A stretch of DNA of 64,000 nt from Sphingobacteriales bacterium (GCA_947460245.1 CANHGL010000006.1:1-64000); one strand, 5' to 3'; counted from the first letter of the stretch, positions 17,085 to 27,021 are shown. Made by a program: numbers and translations. Notes: generated by a model from the sequence alone, not told the origin.

Positions 17085-18346
17085 TATCCTACAATGGTTT
17101 CAAACATACTTTCTCTTTGTAAGTAGGTTTGCGCCATTTGCTGTAAAGTTACAGCATCTGTCTGTTTTATGGTTTCCTCAATTTCCTCAAACTTGTGGAT
17201 ATTCACGCCTTCTATGAAATATCCTTTAAACACCTCTACCTGATTAAATGGCCCATCTGTTCTGCTTAGAAATTTACCCAACAAATAGTTCCTTGCCAGT
17301 GTAATTTCCTTTTCAGGAATCAATGTCTGATGTAAACGGTCTATCTCTTTATATATTTCCTCCAGACACAAATCCAGCGTATCCAGATTGGTATCTGTCT
17401 GAATAGAAAAAATACCACCATGTTTAAGTGTAGCTAATCCGGAATAGATTCCATACGTAAGACCTTTTTCTTCCCGTATATTACCCATTAGTCGGGAGCC
17501 AAAATATCCACCGAAGATGGTATTGAGCAACAGGAAGGGGGCAAAATCCTGGTGGTGTTTATTAAAGAGTTGCTTCCCAATGATAATAGAAGCTTGAACT
17601 GATTTATCTTTTACGATTCTTATTTTTTTTTCTCCGGGGGTTACCAAAAAATCTTTTGATGTTATAGTTTCTATATCCGTACTATGCTTCCACTTACCAA
17701 GATACTGTTCAATAAGACTAAGTTCGTGATCCGCATATTTTCCGGCAATAAAGAGGGTGCAATTTTTGGGATGTATATCGGTCTGGTAAAATTTTTGTAA
17801 GAGGTCTTGTCGGATATTTTTTATGGCCTCTTCTGTTGTTTCATATCCATAAGGATGATCTTTTCCATACACTGCATTTTTGAATGCCACATCTGCGAGG
17901 TAATCATTTTTTTCCTGACTTACTCTTAGTTTGGAGATAGCATTTTTTTGAATCAAACTAATTTCTTTTTCCGGAAAAATAATTTCCGTCAGGCACTTCA
18001 TCAGCAGCTCCAATGAAGGCTCCAGAAATCGGTTCATACAATACATAGAAACAGTGAACGTATTATATCCTGCACTTGCCTTAATGGTAGATCCATAGAA
18101 ATCAATTTGCTCACTCAGCGTAAAAGCATCCATTTCTGCAGTCCCACTTTTTATTAACCTCGCCGCAAAATCTGCAGTTAGTTTTGCTGGCTCAGTCCAC
18201 CTGCCTGAATTGAACACAAGTTCGATGCGCAAAATATCATTCTTGGTTCCATTAAATCCAAATACCGGAATAGCGTTACCTAAGCGTATCTCTTCAGGAT
18301 CCGGAAAAACTATTTTATCAATGGCGTGTATTGTAGGTAAGTGCAT
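17084..18346 (-). CDS. M16 family peptidase-like subunit, non-catalytic
   Basis: A 420-aa protein with the two-lobed M16 (insulinase/MPP-like) architecture but no HxxEH zinc motif where one is expected; that region reads RWTEPAKLTADFAARLIKSGTAEM. It keeps the C-terminal-lobe signature YFGSRLMGNIREEKGLTYGIYSG, the R/Y substrate-binding element found in partner subunits. It is 36 bp downstream of a catalytic M16 gene, so the two probably form a heterodimer as in mitochondrial processing peptidase and bacterial PqqF/YmxG-like pairs (inference). It lacks an obvious signal peptide. Confidence 0.9.
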   Translation of the reverse strand: MHLPTIHAIDKIVFPDPEEIRLGNAIPVFGFNGTKNDILRIELVFNSGRWTEPAKLTADFAARLIKSGTAEMDAFTLSEQIDFYGSTIKASAGYNTFTVSMYCMNRFLEPSLELLMKCLTEIIFPEKEISLIQKNAISKLRVSQEKNDYLADVAFKNAVYGKDHPYGYETTEEAIKNIRQDLLQKFYQTDIHPKNCTLFIAGKYADHELSLIEQYLGKWKHSTDIETITSKDFLVTPGEKKIRIVKDKSVQASIIIGKQLFNKHHQDFAPFLLLNTIFGGYFGSRLMGNIREEKGLTYGIYSGLATLKHGGIFSIQTDTNLDTLDLCLEEIYKEIDRLHQTLIPEKEITLARNYLLGKFLSRTDGPFNQVEVFKGYFIEGVNIHKFEEIEETIKQTDAVTLQQMAQTYLQRESMFETIVG

Positions 18347-18382
18347 GTATTATTTTTAAATGCTTCCCGCACGGGATAGCGA

Positions 18383-19627
18383 TTAATGTGCTTTGTCTTT
18401 TTTAAGATAGAAGAGGGTATTGCTTTTTTCTTTCAGTAGTAATTGATTAACTAAGTCATGAATGCCTTTTGCACTTACTTCCTCGTAATTTTTTTCTTCT
18501 TCATTGATGTGGTTAGCATCACCCAGAGATTCATAATATGCCAGACTAATAGATCGATTTAATAAGCTGGCTTCTGAGAAACTCATGTAGGTGAGCATTT
18601 TATTTTTGCACTTTCGTACTTCTGTTTCACTCACACCCCCTTCCCTTAATTTTTCAAGCTCTCGCCAAATAAGTGCATTAGCCTTGGCAACATCATATCC
18701 TTCAGAAACTTTTCCTTCAATCACCAGCATGCCTATATCATCGCTTGCAGTAATGTAAGCATCAATCTCTACAAAAGCTTTCTCTTCCTTCACCAGTTGT
18801 TGATAGAGCCTTGAAGAAGAACCAGTAGACAAAATATCCGTTACCACATCTGTACTGTAATAAGAAGGGTCTAGTCGGTCGCACATTTTAAAGGCGATAT
18901 AAATAGCATTCAGCGGAACATCTTCATAGACCTTTTTTTCCTTAGCATGAAGTTGTTCTGGTTCTGTAAATTTTTTCTCAGGAATCTGCACGGCAGGAAT
19001 AGCTCCAAAATATTTTTCTGTGAGTTGTATTGCAATTTCTTTTTCTATATGCCCGGAGATAACCATGATAGCATCATTGGGCGCATAGTATTGTTGGTAG
19101 AAATTTTTTACTTCTTCTAACGTAGCTTCTTCAATATGTTTTAAATCTTTTCCTATAGTTGGCCACTGATAAGGATGTTCTTCGTAAACCATCTCTCTGA
19201 TTAGATGCCATACATTTCCATAGGGGAGGTTAATGTAGTTTTCTTTAAACTCTTCGCATACTACTTTTCTTTGTACCTCGAGGCATTTTTTATTAATGTT
19301 GAGATTTGTCATTCTGTCTGCTTCCAAACACAGAGGGATTTCTATATTGATGGCAGGAACGATATCGTAGTAGTTGGTATAGTCATTATTGGTAAATGCA
19401 TTATTTTCTCCGCCTGCTTCCTGCAGGGGTTTGTCGAAATCCGGGAAGTTCTTGCTTCCGGAGAACATAAGATGTTCAAATAGGTGTGCAAATCCTGTTC
19501 TGTGTTTTTCTTCATGCTTAGCTCCAACTTTGTACAGGGTATTCACCACCACAAATGGGGTTGTGTCGTCATAATGATGTAGCAGCGTCAGGCCATTTTT
19601 CAATACTACTTTCGAATATTCAATCAT
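18383..19627 (-). CDS. M16 family zinc peptidase, catalytic subunit
   Basis: A 414-aa protein with the inverted zinc motif HLFEH (HxxEH) in GFAHLFEHLMFSGSKNF near residue 50, followed by GGENNAFTNNDYTNYYDIVP and a downstream acidic ligand region (VVCEEFKENYIN), as in active M16 enzymes. No signal peptide is evident, so a cytoplasmic or non-classically exported enzyme is likely. It is the first gene of a three-gene minus-strand operon with its inactive partner and a T9SS cargo protein. Substrates are likely short peptides (family knowledge). Confidence 0.92.
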   Translation of the reverse strand: MIEYSKVVLKNGLTLLHHYDDTTPFVVVNTLYKVGAKHEEKHRTGFAHLFEHLMFSGSKNFPDFDKPLQEAGGENNAFTNNDYTNYYDIVPAINIEIPLCLEADRMTNLNINKKCLEVQRKVVCEEFKENYINLPYGNVWHLIREMVYEEHPYQWPTIGKDLKHIEEATLEEVKNFYQQYYAPNDAIMVISGHIEKEIAIQLTEKYFGAIPAVQIPEKKFTEPEQLHAKEKKVYEDVPLNAIYIAFKMCDRLDPSYYSTDVVTDILSTGSSSRLYQQLVKEEKAFVEIDAYITASDDIGMLVIEGKVSEGYDVAKANALIWRELEKLREGGVSETEVRKCKNKMLTYMSFSEASLLNRSISLAYYESLGDANHINEEEKNYEEVSAKGIHDLVNQLLLKEKSNTLFYLKKDKAH

Positions 19628-19705
19628 TTGGTGAAAATACGATTAACGATTTACAATTAACAATCAAAAAACAATTGCAAATAACTAAAGTTCTGATTAA
19701 CCTTT

Positions 19706-19713
19706 TACCTTTA
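19706..19713 (+). promoter_or_regulatory. -7-like box for mqnC
   Basis: TACCTTTA is one base off TAnnTTTG and lies 23 bp before the GTG start at 19737. Confidence 0.4.
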
Positions 19714-19736
19714 GCGTTGTTTATCAAACATATTCC

Positions 19737-20861
19737 GTGACGTTAGCAGACATCTATAAAAAGGCCTTACAACTAGAATTTCTCTCGATAGAGGAAGGAG
19801 TATATTTATTTGAGCAGGCACCCACTGCAGAGTTGATGGCTGTAGGACACCAGCTGAGGCTGTTACATAAACCGGATAATATCGTCACCTGGCAGATAGA
19901 TAGAAATGTAAACACCACGAATGTTTGTGTAGCCAATTGCAAGTTTTGTAATTTTTATCGCAAACCGGGTCATGAGGAGGCTTATATTACAACTATAGAA
20001 ACGTATAAGCAGAAAATTGAGGAAACCATACGTTATGGAGGAGATCAATTGCTGTTGCAGGGGGGGCATCACCCAGAGTTAGGGCTGAAGTTTTATACCG
20101 ATACGTTTACTTCTTTAAAACGCTTGTACCCTCAGATTAAATTGCATGCGCTGGGTCCGCCCGAAATTGCACATATTGCTAAGTTGGAAGGATTATCGCA
20201 TTCAGCGGTGCTCTCAGCCTTAAAGGAGTCTGGTTTGGACTCCTTGCCTGGTGCAGGTGCCGAGATTCTGAATGATCGGGTGCGTCGTTTGTTGGCCAAG
20301 GGAAAATGTAGCGGTCAGGAATGGCTGGAGGTGATGAGAGCCGCCCATAAATTGAACATAACTACCTCAGCAACAATGATGTTTGGCCATATAGAAACCA
20401 TAGAAGAGCGTATGGAGCATCTGGTTTGGTTGAGACAGGTGCAAAGTGAAAAGCCGGCTGGTGCTAAAGGGTTTCTGGCTTTCATACCATGGCCATATCA
20501 GGATGAAGGAACATTATTGAAGAAAATGCGTAACATTAGGAATCAGGTAACTGGTGATGAATATCTGCGGATGCTCGCCATTTGCAGAATGATGTTGCCG
20601 AATATCAAAAATATACAGGCTTCCTGGCTAACGGTAGGAAAACAAGTGGCGGAACTTTGTCTGCACGCTGGAGCTAATGATTTTGGTTCCATTATGATTG
20701 AGGAAAATGTAGTTTCTGCTGCCGGTGCACCCCACCGTTTTACCTCCAGATCCATCCAAATGGCTATCAAAGAAGCCGGATTTGAGCCTAAGTTGCGCAA
20801 TCAACAGTATGAATTCCGCGAAATACCCGAGGGTATGGAGGAGCAAGTGGTTGATTACTAG
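19737..20861 (+). CDS. mqnC: Cyclic dehypoxanthinyl futalosine synthase MqnC
   Basis: A 374-aa radical SAM enzyme of the futalosine route to menaquinone. It cyclises dehypoxanthine futalosine. The radical SAM cluster motif CxxxCxxC is seen as CVANCKFCNFYRKPG, and family stretches include LQGGHHPELGLKFY, LHALGPPEIAHIAKLEG, LDSLPGAGAEILNDRVRRLL and SATMMFGHIE. MqnE is the nearest paralogue, but GGHHPELGL and the spacing of LPGAGAEIL favour MqnC. The start is GTG with no better in-frame ATG. It implies menaquinone-based respiration; other mqn genes are not in the window. Confidence 0.93.
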   Translation: MTLADIYKKALQLEFLSIEEGVYLFEQAPTAELMAVGHQLRLLHKPDNIVTWQIDRNVNTTNVCVANCKFCNFYRKPGHEEAYITTIETYKQKIEETIRYGGDQLLLQGGHHPELGLKFYTDTFTSLKRLYPQIKLHALGPPEIAHIAKLEGLSHSAVLSALKESGLDSLPGAGAEILNDRVRRLLAKGKCSGQEWLEVMRAAHKLNITTSATMMFGHIETIEERMEHLVWLRQVQSEKPAGAKGFLAFIPWPYQDEGTLLKKMRNIRNQVTGDEYLRMLAICRMMLPNIKNIQASWLTVGKQVAELCLHAGANDFGSIMIEENVVSAAGAPHRFTSRSIQMAIKEAGFEPKLRNQQYEFREIPEGMEEQVVDY

Positions 20862-21000
20862 ATCTGGGATGCCTGGCATTACAAATTAGGAAAATGAAAA
20901 ATATTCCTTTAATATTCTTGTTTCTGAAAAAAATATATTAATATTGCAGATTAACATACATTAACTTCTTAAGAATTATTAACAAAACCAGTTAGTCTTT

Positions 21001-24000
21001 ATGAAAAAAACGTTATTATTATGGTTATTTGGGTTGCTAATTACAACTCAGGTATTTGCGCAGAACCGTTCATTAAGCGGTACTGTTAAAGATGCTGCCA
21101 ATGGCGAAGCGCTGATAGGTGTGAACGTTACGGGAAAGGGTACCACAATTGGTACAGTTACGGACATTGATGGTAAATACACATTGGATTTGCCAAAAGA
21201 TGTTACAGCATTGGTGTTCACTTATGTTGGTTACACCACATTAGAAAAACCTATCTTATCTCTTAAAATTGATGCAGCATTATCTGTAGATGGACAAACT
21301 TTAGATGAGTTAGTCGTTACTGGTATGCAAATCAAAAGAGAAGCGAGAAGTACATCATTCGCAAATAATACAGTAAAGAGCGATGATTTCAACAAGACAG
21401 CTACCAACCCATTCAGTGCGTTGCAGTCTAAGTCTCCGGGTGTTAGAATCAGTAATGCTTCTGGTGCTGTGGGTTCTTCTACACGTATCGTTTTACAAGG
21501 TGAGGCATCTTTTTCTAATGGCAACAACCCACTAATTGTAGTGGATGGTAACCCGATCAATAACAACACGAGTAGTAACTTAGAAAACTCTTCTGGTAGT
21601 TTCGTTGACTTTGGAAACAGAGGAAATGACATCAACCCAGATGATATTGAGTCTATCACTGTACTTAAGGGTGCATCTGCTGTGGCAATCTACGGTTCTC
21701 GTGGTACCAGTGGTGTTATCTTAATTACAACCAAGAGTGGTAAGGGTTTTGCTAAACAAGACAAGAAATTCAGCGTATCTATCAATACAGGTTTAACTTT
21801 TGATAAGGCTTACTTGCAAATAAAGAGACAAAACAAATACGGTCAGGGTTACGATTTTGCACCAGATCCAATTGAAAACTTCTCTTGGGGTCCTGCATTT
21901 GACGGCGTGGTTAGACCATGGACGCCTGCTATTGAGACTCCAAACGGAACTTCTCAGTTAATCAGACCTTACAGCGCAGTAAAGAATCAACTCGAAGCAG
22001 GATTCAATGTGGGTATCACTAGCAAGAGTGGTATTGCAATTGAAGGTGGAGATGATAAATACTCTTACTATTTCGCTTATGGAAACCTAACAAACAAAGG
22101 GATTTTCCAAAACACATTCTATAAGAGACACAATTTTACTGGAAATGCATCTGTTAAGTTCAGCGACAACCTGAGCAGTAGATTTAGCATCCAATACTCT
22201 AAGATCTATCAAAGAGCATTGGAAGGTGCAGGTTCTTCTAATTTTGGTGGTCCATTCCAGGCATTGCTACAGCAAGCTGTTAATATTCCAATTAACGAGT
22301 TAAGAGACTACAATAGTCCTTATCAGGATTTCGGTGGCTATTATGGTGGTTATACTGCAAATCCATTCTATTTAATGGATAATATCAATAACGACAATAA
22401 AGTAGATAACTTAATTGCTTCTGCTGAAATTGAATACAAACCAGTTAGCTATCTTTCTATGACAGCTAGAATTGGGGATAACATGACAATGGGTAATACC
22501 TATTTACAAAGTCCTAAATTCCAGTATGTTAGAAGTGGTGCAACGCCAGGAAGCTATGCTGAAGTTTTTGAAAAGAGAAATCAATTAAACTTTGATGGTT
22601 TCATTACTTTCAATAAGGAGATCGTTAAAAAGTTAAACTTATCTGTGATGGGTGGATTTAACTACACTCAAAATAAAGGTGGTTCTTTAGTTGGACAAAC
22701 TCAAGGAGGGTTGGTAATTCCAGCATTCTATGATTTGAGTAACTCAGCTTCTACCGTATTAACTTCAAGTGATGCATTCCAAAGAAGACTTATGGGTCTT
22801 TATGGACAGTTAACATTAGGATACAGAAATATGATCTTTGCAGAGTATACTGCAAGAAATGACTGGTCTTCTACGCTTCCAGAAGGTAATAGAGGATTCT
22901 TCTTCCAAGGTGGAGGGGTTTCATTTGTTCCTACAGAATTATTTAAGACTCAAAATGATTGGTTGAGTTATGCTAAGATTCGTGCTAACGCAGGTACACA
23001 GGGGAAAGACCCAGGCTTGTATTTATTGAAGTCTACCTATTCAGCGAATCCATTATATGATGATTATTCAGAAAGTAACTATCCTATCCGTTTCCCGGTT
23101 GTAACATCTAGCGGAGCTCAGATAAGTGGTTTTACTGCAGATAATACCATTGGAAATCCAGCATTGAAGCCAGAATTGACTTTTGAATGGAGTGTGGGTG
23201 CAGATGTAGATCTACTTAAGGATTATTTACATGTAGAATATACCTACTATGACAAAACATCTAAGGATTTAGTGGTAAACGTACAGTTACCTGCATCTAG
23301 TGGTTTCACAAGAGCAGCTAAGAACGTTGGTAAAATCAGTAACAAAGGACATGAGTTATTGGCTCGTGTAACAGCATTGAAAAACGTTAAAGGAATTAAT
23401 TGGGATTTCAGATTACAGTTTGCTAAGAACATAAGTAAGGTGCTCAAGGTTTCTGACGAGAATGATGAAGTGAGTTTAAATTCAGGTGGTATTCAAGTGG
23501 TAGTTAAAGAAGGCTTACCATTTGGAACATACAAAGCATTTGACTTTGAAAAAACTCCGGAAGGCAATGTCGTTGTTAATGCTGCAGGTGTTCCTGTTGT
23601 ATCTACTACATATTCTTACTATGGTTCGTTCCAACCAAAATACACAATGGGTGTTGGATCAACACTTTCTTGGAAGGGATTGTCTTTGGATATTCAGTTT
23701 GACATCAAACAAGGTGGTTTGTTCTATTCAGGAACTAAAGACGCTACCGACTTTAACGGAACCTCTTTATCTTCTTTAGTGAACGACAGACAGCCTTATG
23801 TTATACCTGGAAGTGTTCAGTTACAGGATGATGGCTCTTATACAGAGAATACTACTCCGATTACTAACTTATTTAGCTTGATAGGTGCTTTACCAGAGTC
23901 TCAACATTTAATAGACGCAAGTTATATTAAACTTAGAGAAGCTAGTATTTCTTATACTTTGGATAAAAAATATTTAGGTAAGTCAAAGATTTCCGGTATC

Positions 24001-24168
24001 ACGTTCTCCGTTGTTGGAAGAAACTTGAAGTTCTGGTTACCTAAAGAAAACGTATTCGCTGATCCGGAGTCTAACTCCTTTGGTCAAGCAGGAGATATTC
24101 AAGGTCTTGAATTTAGTTCAGTTCCTTCTGCAAGAAGCATAGGATTTGATGTAAGAGTAAAATTCTAA
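21001..24168 (+). CDS. SusC/RagA-family TonB-dependent outer-membrane transporter
   Basis: A 1055-aa protein. Signal peptide MKKTLLLWLFGLLITTQVFA, an N-terminal carboxypeptidase-like extension (LSGTVKDAANGEALIGVNVTGKGTTIGTVTDIDGKYTLDLP), a TonB-box-like stretch (LDELVVTG), a plug (NPFSALQSKSPGVRISNASGAVGSSTRIVLQGEASFS...NPLIVVDGNPINN...IESITVLKGASAVAIYGSRGTSGVILITTKSG) and a long barrel ending in RSIGFDVRVKF with a C-terminal Phe. SusC proteins form the channel of SusCD importers energised by TonB-ExbBD. A -7-like TAATATTG at 20939-20946 lies 17 bp after a TTG. No sensor or ECF sigma gene is adjacent. Confidence 0.96.
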   Translation: MKKTLLLWLFGLLITTQVFAQNRSLSGTVKDAANGEALIGVNVTGKGTTIGTVTDIDGKYTLDLPKDVTALVFTYVGYTTLEKPILSLKIDAALSVDGQTLDELVVTGMQIKREARSTSFANNTVKSDDFNKTATNPFSALQSKSPGVRISNASGAVGSSTRIVLQGEASFSNGNNPLIVVDGNPINNNTSSNLENSSGSFVDFGNRGNDINPDDIESITVLKGASAVAIYGSRGTSGVILITTKSGKGFAKQDKKFSVSINTGLTFDKAYLQIKRQNKYGQGYDFAPDPIENFSWGPAFDGVVRPWTPAIETPNGTSQLIRPYSAVKNQLEAGFNVGITSKSGIAIEGGDDKYSYYFAYGNLTNKGIFQNTFYKRHNFTGNASVKFSDNLSSRFSIQYSKIYQRALEGAGSSNFGGPFQALLQQAVNIPINELRDYNSPYQDFGGYYGGYTANPFYLMDNINNDNKVDNLIASAEIEYKPVSYLSMTARIGDNMTMGNTYLQSPKFQYVRSGATPGSYAEVFEKRNQLNFDGFITFNKEIVKKLNLSVMGGFNYTQNKGGSLVGQTQGGLVIPAFYDLSNSASTVLTSSDAFQRRLMGLYGQLTLGYRNMIFAEYTARNDWSSTLPEGNRGFFFQGGGVSFVPTELFKTQNDWLSYAKIRANAGTQGKDPGLYLLKSTYSANPLYDDYSESNYPIRFPVVTSSGAQISGFTADNTIGNPALKPELTFEWSVGADVDLLKDYLHVEYTYYDKTSKDLVVNVQLPASSGFTRAAKNVGKISNKGHELLARVTALKNVKGINWDFRLQFAKNISKVLKVSDENDEVSLNSGGIQVVVKEGLPFGTYKAFDFEKTPEGNVVVNAAGVPVVSTTYSYYGSFQPKYTMGVGSTLSWKGLSLDIQFDIKQGGLFYSGTKDATDFNGTSLSSLVNDRQPYVIPGSVQLQDDGSYTENTTPITNLFSLIGALPESQHLIDASYIKLREASISYTLDKKYLGKSKISGITFSVVGRNLKFWLPKENVFADPESNSFGQAGDIQGLEFSSVPSARSIGFDVRVKF

Positions 24169-24187
24169 AAAATAAAATATTAATATC

Positions 24188-25639
24188 ATGAAGTATACTA
24201 AATTATTCTTTATTACAGCTTTCGTGGCGCTCTTGGGTCTAACAGGATGCAAGAAGGTGCTGGATATAAATACAGATCCAAACAAAGCGAGCACTGCTAC
24301 CCCTGAGTTATTATTGCCTACTGCTCAAACAGAGTTAGGTCAAACGATAGGGTATACATGGAATTATATTGGCTCTATGTGGGCTCAATATTGGACAGGC
24401 GGTTATGGTGTGTCAACATCAGGACTTGAATTTTACAATATGACCTCTGGTAGTACAGAAGGATCTTGGACTAGAGCATATGCTAGAACGTTGCAAGATC
24501 TTACTGCAATTACAAAGAGCGGTCAGCCTATCTATTCAGGGATGTCTAAGATTATGAAAGCCTATTTATTCCAGATGTTAACGGATTTGCATGGTGCAAT
24601 TCCTTTCAGTCAGGCAAATAAAGGCTCCATCGAAGATGGATCTGTTCTGACTCCATCTTATGATTCAGAAGAAGATGTTTATGCTGCATTAATCCCATTA
24701 ATTGATGAAGGCTTGGCGGAGATAGCTGCTACAGGTGGTACAGTTGTTGAGCCTGGGGAAGAGGATTTAATCTATGGCGGAGACTTAGAAAAATGGGAAA
24801 AGTTTGCAAATACATTAAAGCTTAAAATTCTGGTTAGAAAAGGTGACTATGCTGGTGCATTGGCCTTAATTAACAGTGGAGCTAACCTAATTGGTGCAGG
24901 AGATGCTGCTGCCATGAACTATTATGAATCTTCTCAGAATACAAATCCATTGTATGCTCAGTTTGAATCTAGAACTTCAGTAGGAATGTATTATGTTGCT
25001 GCTTGGTCTAGTGTAAATGAGATGGTGAATTTGAGCGATCCAAGAGTAAAATTGATTTACGATGAAGGAACTGCTGGAGACTCTGGCGTATATTCAGGTG
25101 AAATCAACGAGCTTACAGATGCATATCCACCTCCAGGAACAGATCCAAACAAGAAGTTTAGCAGGCCAAGTACATTTACATTTGATGCAAATGTGCCGGT
25201 ATTCTTTATAAGTGAGTGGGAAAGTTATTTCCTTCAGGCAGAAACTTTGGTTAGAAACAATCAGAATGCAGATTCAAAATTTGCAGATGCGGTTACAGCT
25301 TCTTTCGATTACTATGGCGATGCAAGTTCTGCACCGGGTTACATTGCTGGCTTAGGTTTCTCTACGGCATCTCCAGACGATCAATTGAACATTCTTGGTA
25401 TTCAAAAATGGATTTCTATGAATGGTTTACAAATGATTGAAGGTTGGTTAGAAACTTTGAGATTTGACAGACCAGGTAATAGAATATTTACAGAGGGTAT
25501 TTTCCGTAGTCCTTCACAAAATGTTATAAGCGGAGGAAAGTTCCCAAGTTCATTCTTATATCCAACTCAGGAATTGACTTTAAATCCAAATTCACCAAAG
25601 GATAGAACAACAACATCTAAGAGATTCTGGGATAATTAA
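24188..25639 (+). CDS. SusD-like outer-membrane lipoprotein (SusD/RagB, SusD-like_2 type)
   Basis: A 483-aa lipoprotein with lipobox LLGLTGC followed by KK. The mature part begins DINTDPNKASTATPELLLPTAQTEL and contains MKAYLFQMLTDLHGAIPFSQA and a C-terminal FRSPSQNVISGGKFPSSFLYPTQELTLNPNSP, features of the SusD-like family that caps SusC and binds substrate. It starts 19 bp after susC. The absence of glycoside hydrolase genes argues against a classic polysaccharide locus. A peptide or small-molecule substrate is possible but not shown. Confidence 0.94.
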   Translation: MKYTKLFFITAFVALLGLTGCKKVLDINTDPNKASTATPELLLPTAQTELGQTIGYTWNYIGSMWAQYWTGGYGVSTSGLEFYNMTSGSTEGSWTRAYARTLQDLTAITKSGQPIYSGMSKIMKAYLFQMLTDLHGAIPFSQANKGSIEDGSVLTPSYDSEEDVYAALIPLIDEGLAEIAATGGTVVEPGEEDLIYGGDLEKWEKFANTLKLKILVRKGDYAGALALINSGANLIGAGDAAAMNYYESSQNTNPLYAQFESRTSVGMYYVAAWSSVNEMVNLSDPRVKLIYDEGTAGDSGVYSGEINELTDAYPPPGTDPNKKFSRPSTFTFDANVPVFFISEWESYFLQAETLVRNNQNADSKFADAVTASFDYYGDASSAPGYIAGLGFSTASPDDQLNILGIQKWISMNGLQMIEGWLETLRFDRPGNRIFTEGIFRSPSQNVISGGKFPSSFLYPTQELTLNPNSPKDRTTTSKRFWDN

Positions 25640-25661
25640 TAAAAATTAAACAATAGTAATT

Positions 25662-26354
25662 ATGAAAACTAAATATTTCAAACAAACTGCTTTAATCTTT
25701 TTTGCATCCCTACTTCTATTTGGTTGTAAGAAGGAGTATGTAGACTCTAAGCCTACATTCTGGCCGGTTATTAAGATAAATGGTGATGAGGTCACTGTTA
25801 TTAATCAGGGTGATACCTATACAGAGCAGGGTGCTACTGTAACAGAGAATGGTGCTCCTATTGATTATCTAACAGAAGGAACAGTAGATAATACTGAATA
25901 CGGTGCATACCTTGTTTCCTATTCTGCAGTAAATGTAGATGGCATTGCAGCAACTAAAACAAGAATTGTTTTGGTAGTTGATCCTGCTGCGTTAAATGAT
26001 GACATCAGTGGTGATTATTACAGATCCACCACGGCATGTGTAAGTACATGGGCTAAGGCACCTCAAAGCAGTCCTTACACATATACCTTAAACAATCCGG
26101 GAGGAGTTGGTGCTGCGGGTGTTCCAAATGCTGCTTTCAATGTAATTGCAACAGCATACTATGTAGCTCCTGGTGTAGTGGTACTTCCTTTACAACAAGC
26201 GGGTGGTTTATCGCCTTTCTTCGCTTCAACTAGCATAGGAGGTTCTTTACAGATTCCTTTTAACCCTGCTGCTGCAAGTGGAAGTACGGCTTATGTATGG
26301 GCCATGAATGGACCTAATTTTGGACCAAGTGCAAGAACATTTAAAAAACAATAA
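25662..26354 (+). CDS. Surface lipoprotein with Ig-like (DUF5011/5012-type) domain
   Basis: A 230-aa lipoprotein (lipobox LLLFGC, then KK). Residues about 35-105 (WPVIKINGDEVTVINQGDTYTEQGATVTENGAPIDYLTEGTVDNTEYGAYLVSYSAVNVDGIAATKTRIVLVV) form an Ig-like module of the DUF5011/HYR kind seen in SusCD accessory proteins. The C-terminal half is a separate beta-rich domain. It begins 22 bp after the SusD-like gene and is presumably a surface-exposed component of the same importer. A comparable SusC-SusD-lipoprotein-lipid_bd order occurs in the Bacteroides BT2261-2264 locus (from memory). Confidence 0.8.
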   Translation: MKTKYFKQTALIFFASLLLFGCKKEYVDSKPTFWPVIKINGDEVTVINQGDTYTEQGATVTENGAPIDYLTEGTVDNTEYGAYLVSYSAVNVDGIAATKTRIVLVVDPAALNDDISGDYYRSTTACVSTWAKAPQSSPYTYTLNNPGGVGAAGVPNAAFNVIATAYYVAPGVVVLPLQQAGGLSPFFASTSIGGSLQIPFNPAAASGSTAYVWAMNGPNFGPSARTFKKQ

Positions 26355-26365
26355 ATAGAGCGTAT

Positions 26366-26911
26366 ATGAAAAAGCATTTAAACATATTAGTTATAGCTAT
26401 AGTACTTCTTATTTCTTCTTGTAAGAAAGAAGAATATAAGGCGGCACAATCAGGTGTTGTGGGTATGAGCGGCACTTGGTGGACAGAAGTATATTATGAT
26501 GGTAACCAGGATGGCAGAATTGATGGATTAGACAACCCTGATTCTTTGGATGCCCTTATCATTAGCTATAGTGATTTCGGTGAACCTGCTTTGTTAACCT
26601 CTAACACTGCTTCTAACACTGGAGATAGTATTCTAATGGATGACATTTTGGATGTATGGCCATTTAAAGCAAAATTCGGTGTGGATTATGCCTCATTAAC
26701 AATGAAACCGTCTTCAGGCAATGCTAATCTTAAAATAGATGGTGAGTCAATATCAATAATCAGTGGTAAAGTGCTCAAGGGTGCTGCTACTACATTATCT
26801 GGTGGAAAGACAGACAGTATCTTTGTAGAGTTTGAGTTCTCTGATGATCCGGGAAGCTATTACGTTTTCTCTGGACATAAGAATACAGGATTCCCTGAGG
26901 ATGTGCACTAA
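26366..26911 (+). CDS. Lipoprotein of the lipid-binding/putative hydrolase (Lipid_bd) family
   Basis: A 181-aa lipoprotein (LLISSC, then KKEE) starting 11 bp after the previous gene. MSGTWWTEVYYDGNQDGRIDGLDN resembles the start of the Lipid_bd domain found as the last gene of SusCD loci. The name is historical; no catalytic residues are evident to me and the ligand is unknown. DGNQDGRIDG could bind calcium in a loop (inference). A strong terminator 21 bp downstream ends the four-gene unit. Confidence 0.75.
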   Translation: MKKHLNILVIAIVLLISSCKKEEYKAAQSGVVGMSGTWWTEVYYDGNQDGRIDGLDNPDSLDALIISYSDFGEPALLTSNTASNTGDSILMDDILDVWPFKAKFGVDYASLTMKPSSGNANLKIDGESISIISGKVLKGAATTLSGGKTDSIFVEFEFSDDPGSYYVFSGHKNTGFPEDVH

Positions 26912-26932
26912 GAAATTATAACGTATATACAT

Positions 26933-26963
26933 AAAAAGCCATCTGTTTTCAGGTGGCTTTTTT
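26933..26963 (+). terminator. Intrinsic terminator of the SusCD locus
   Basis: AAAAAGCCATCTG / CAGGTGGCTTTTT (one G-U pair) with a TTTT loop and T6 tract. It separates the locus from the ATP synthase operon. Confidence 0.9.
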
Positions 26964-27021
26964 AATGTACTTAACACACATTTAATTTGAGTGTTAGCCC
27001 AAAAGTTTCTTTAAGAATAAG

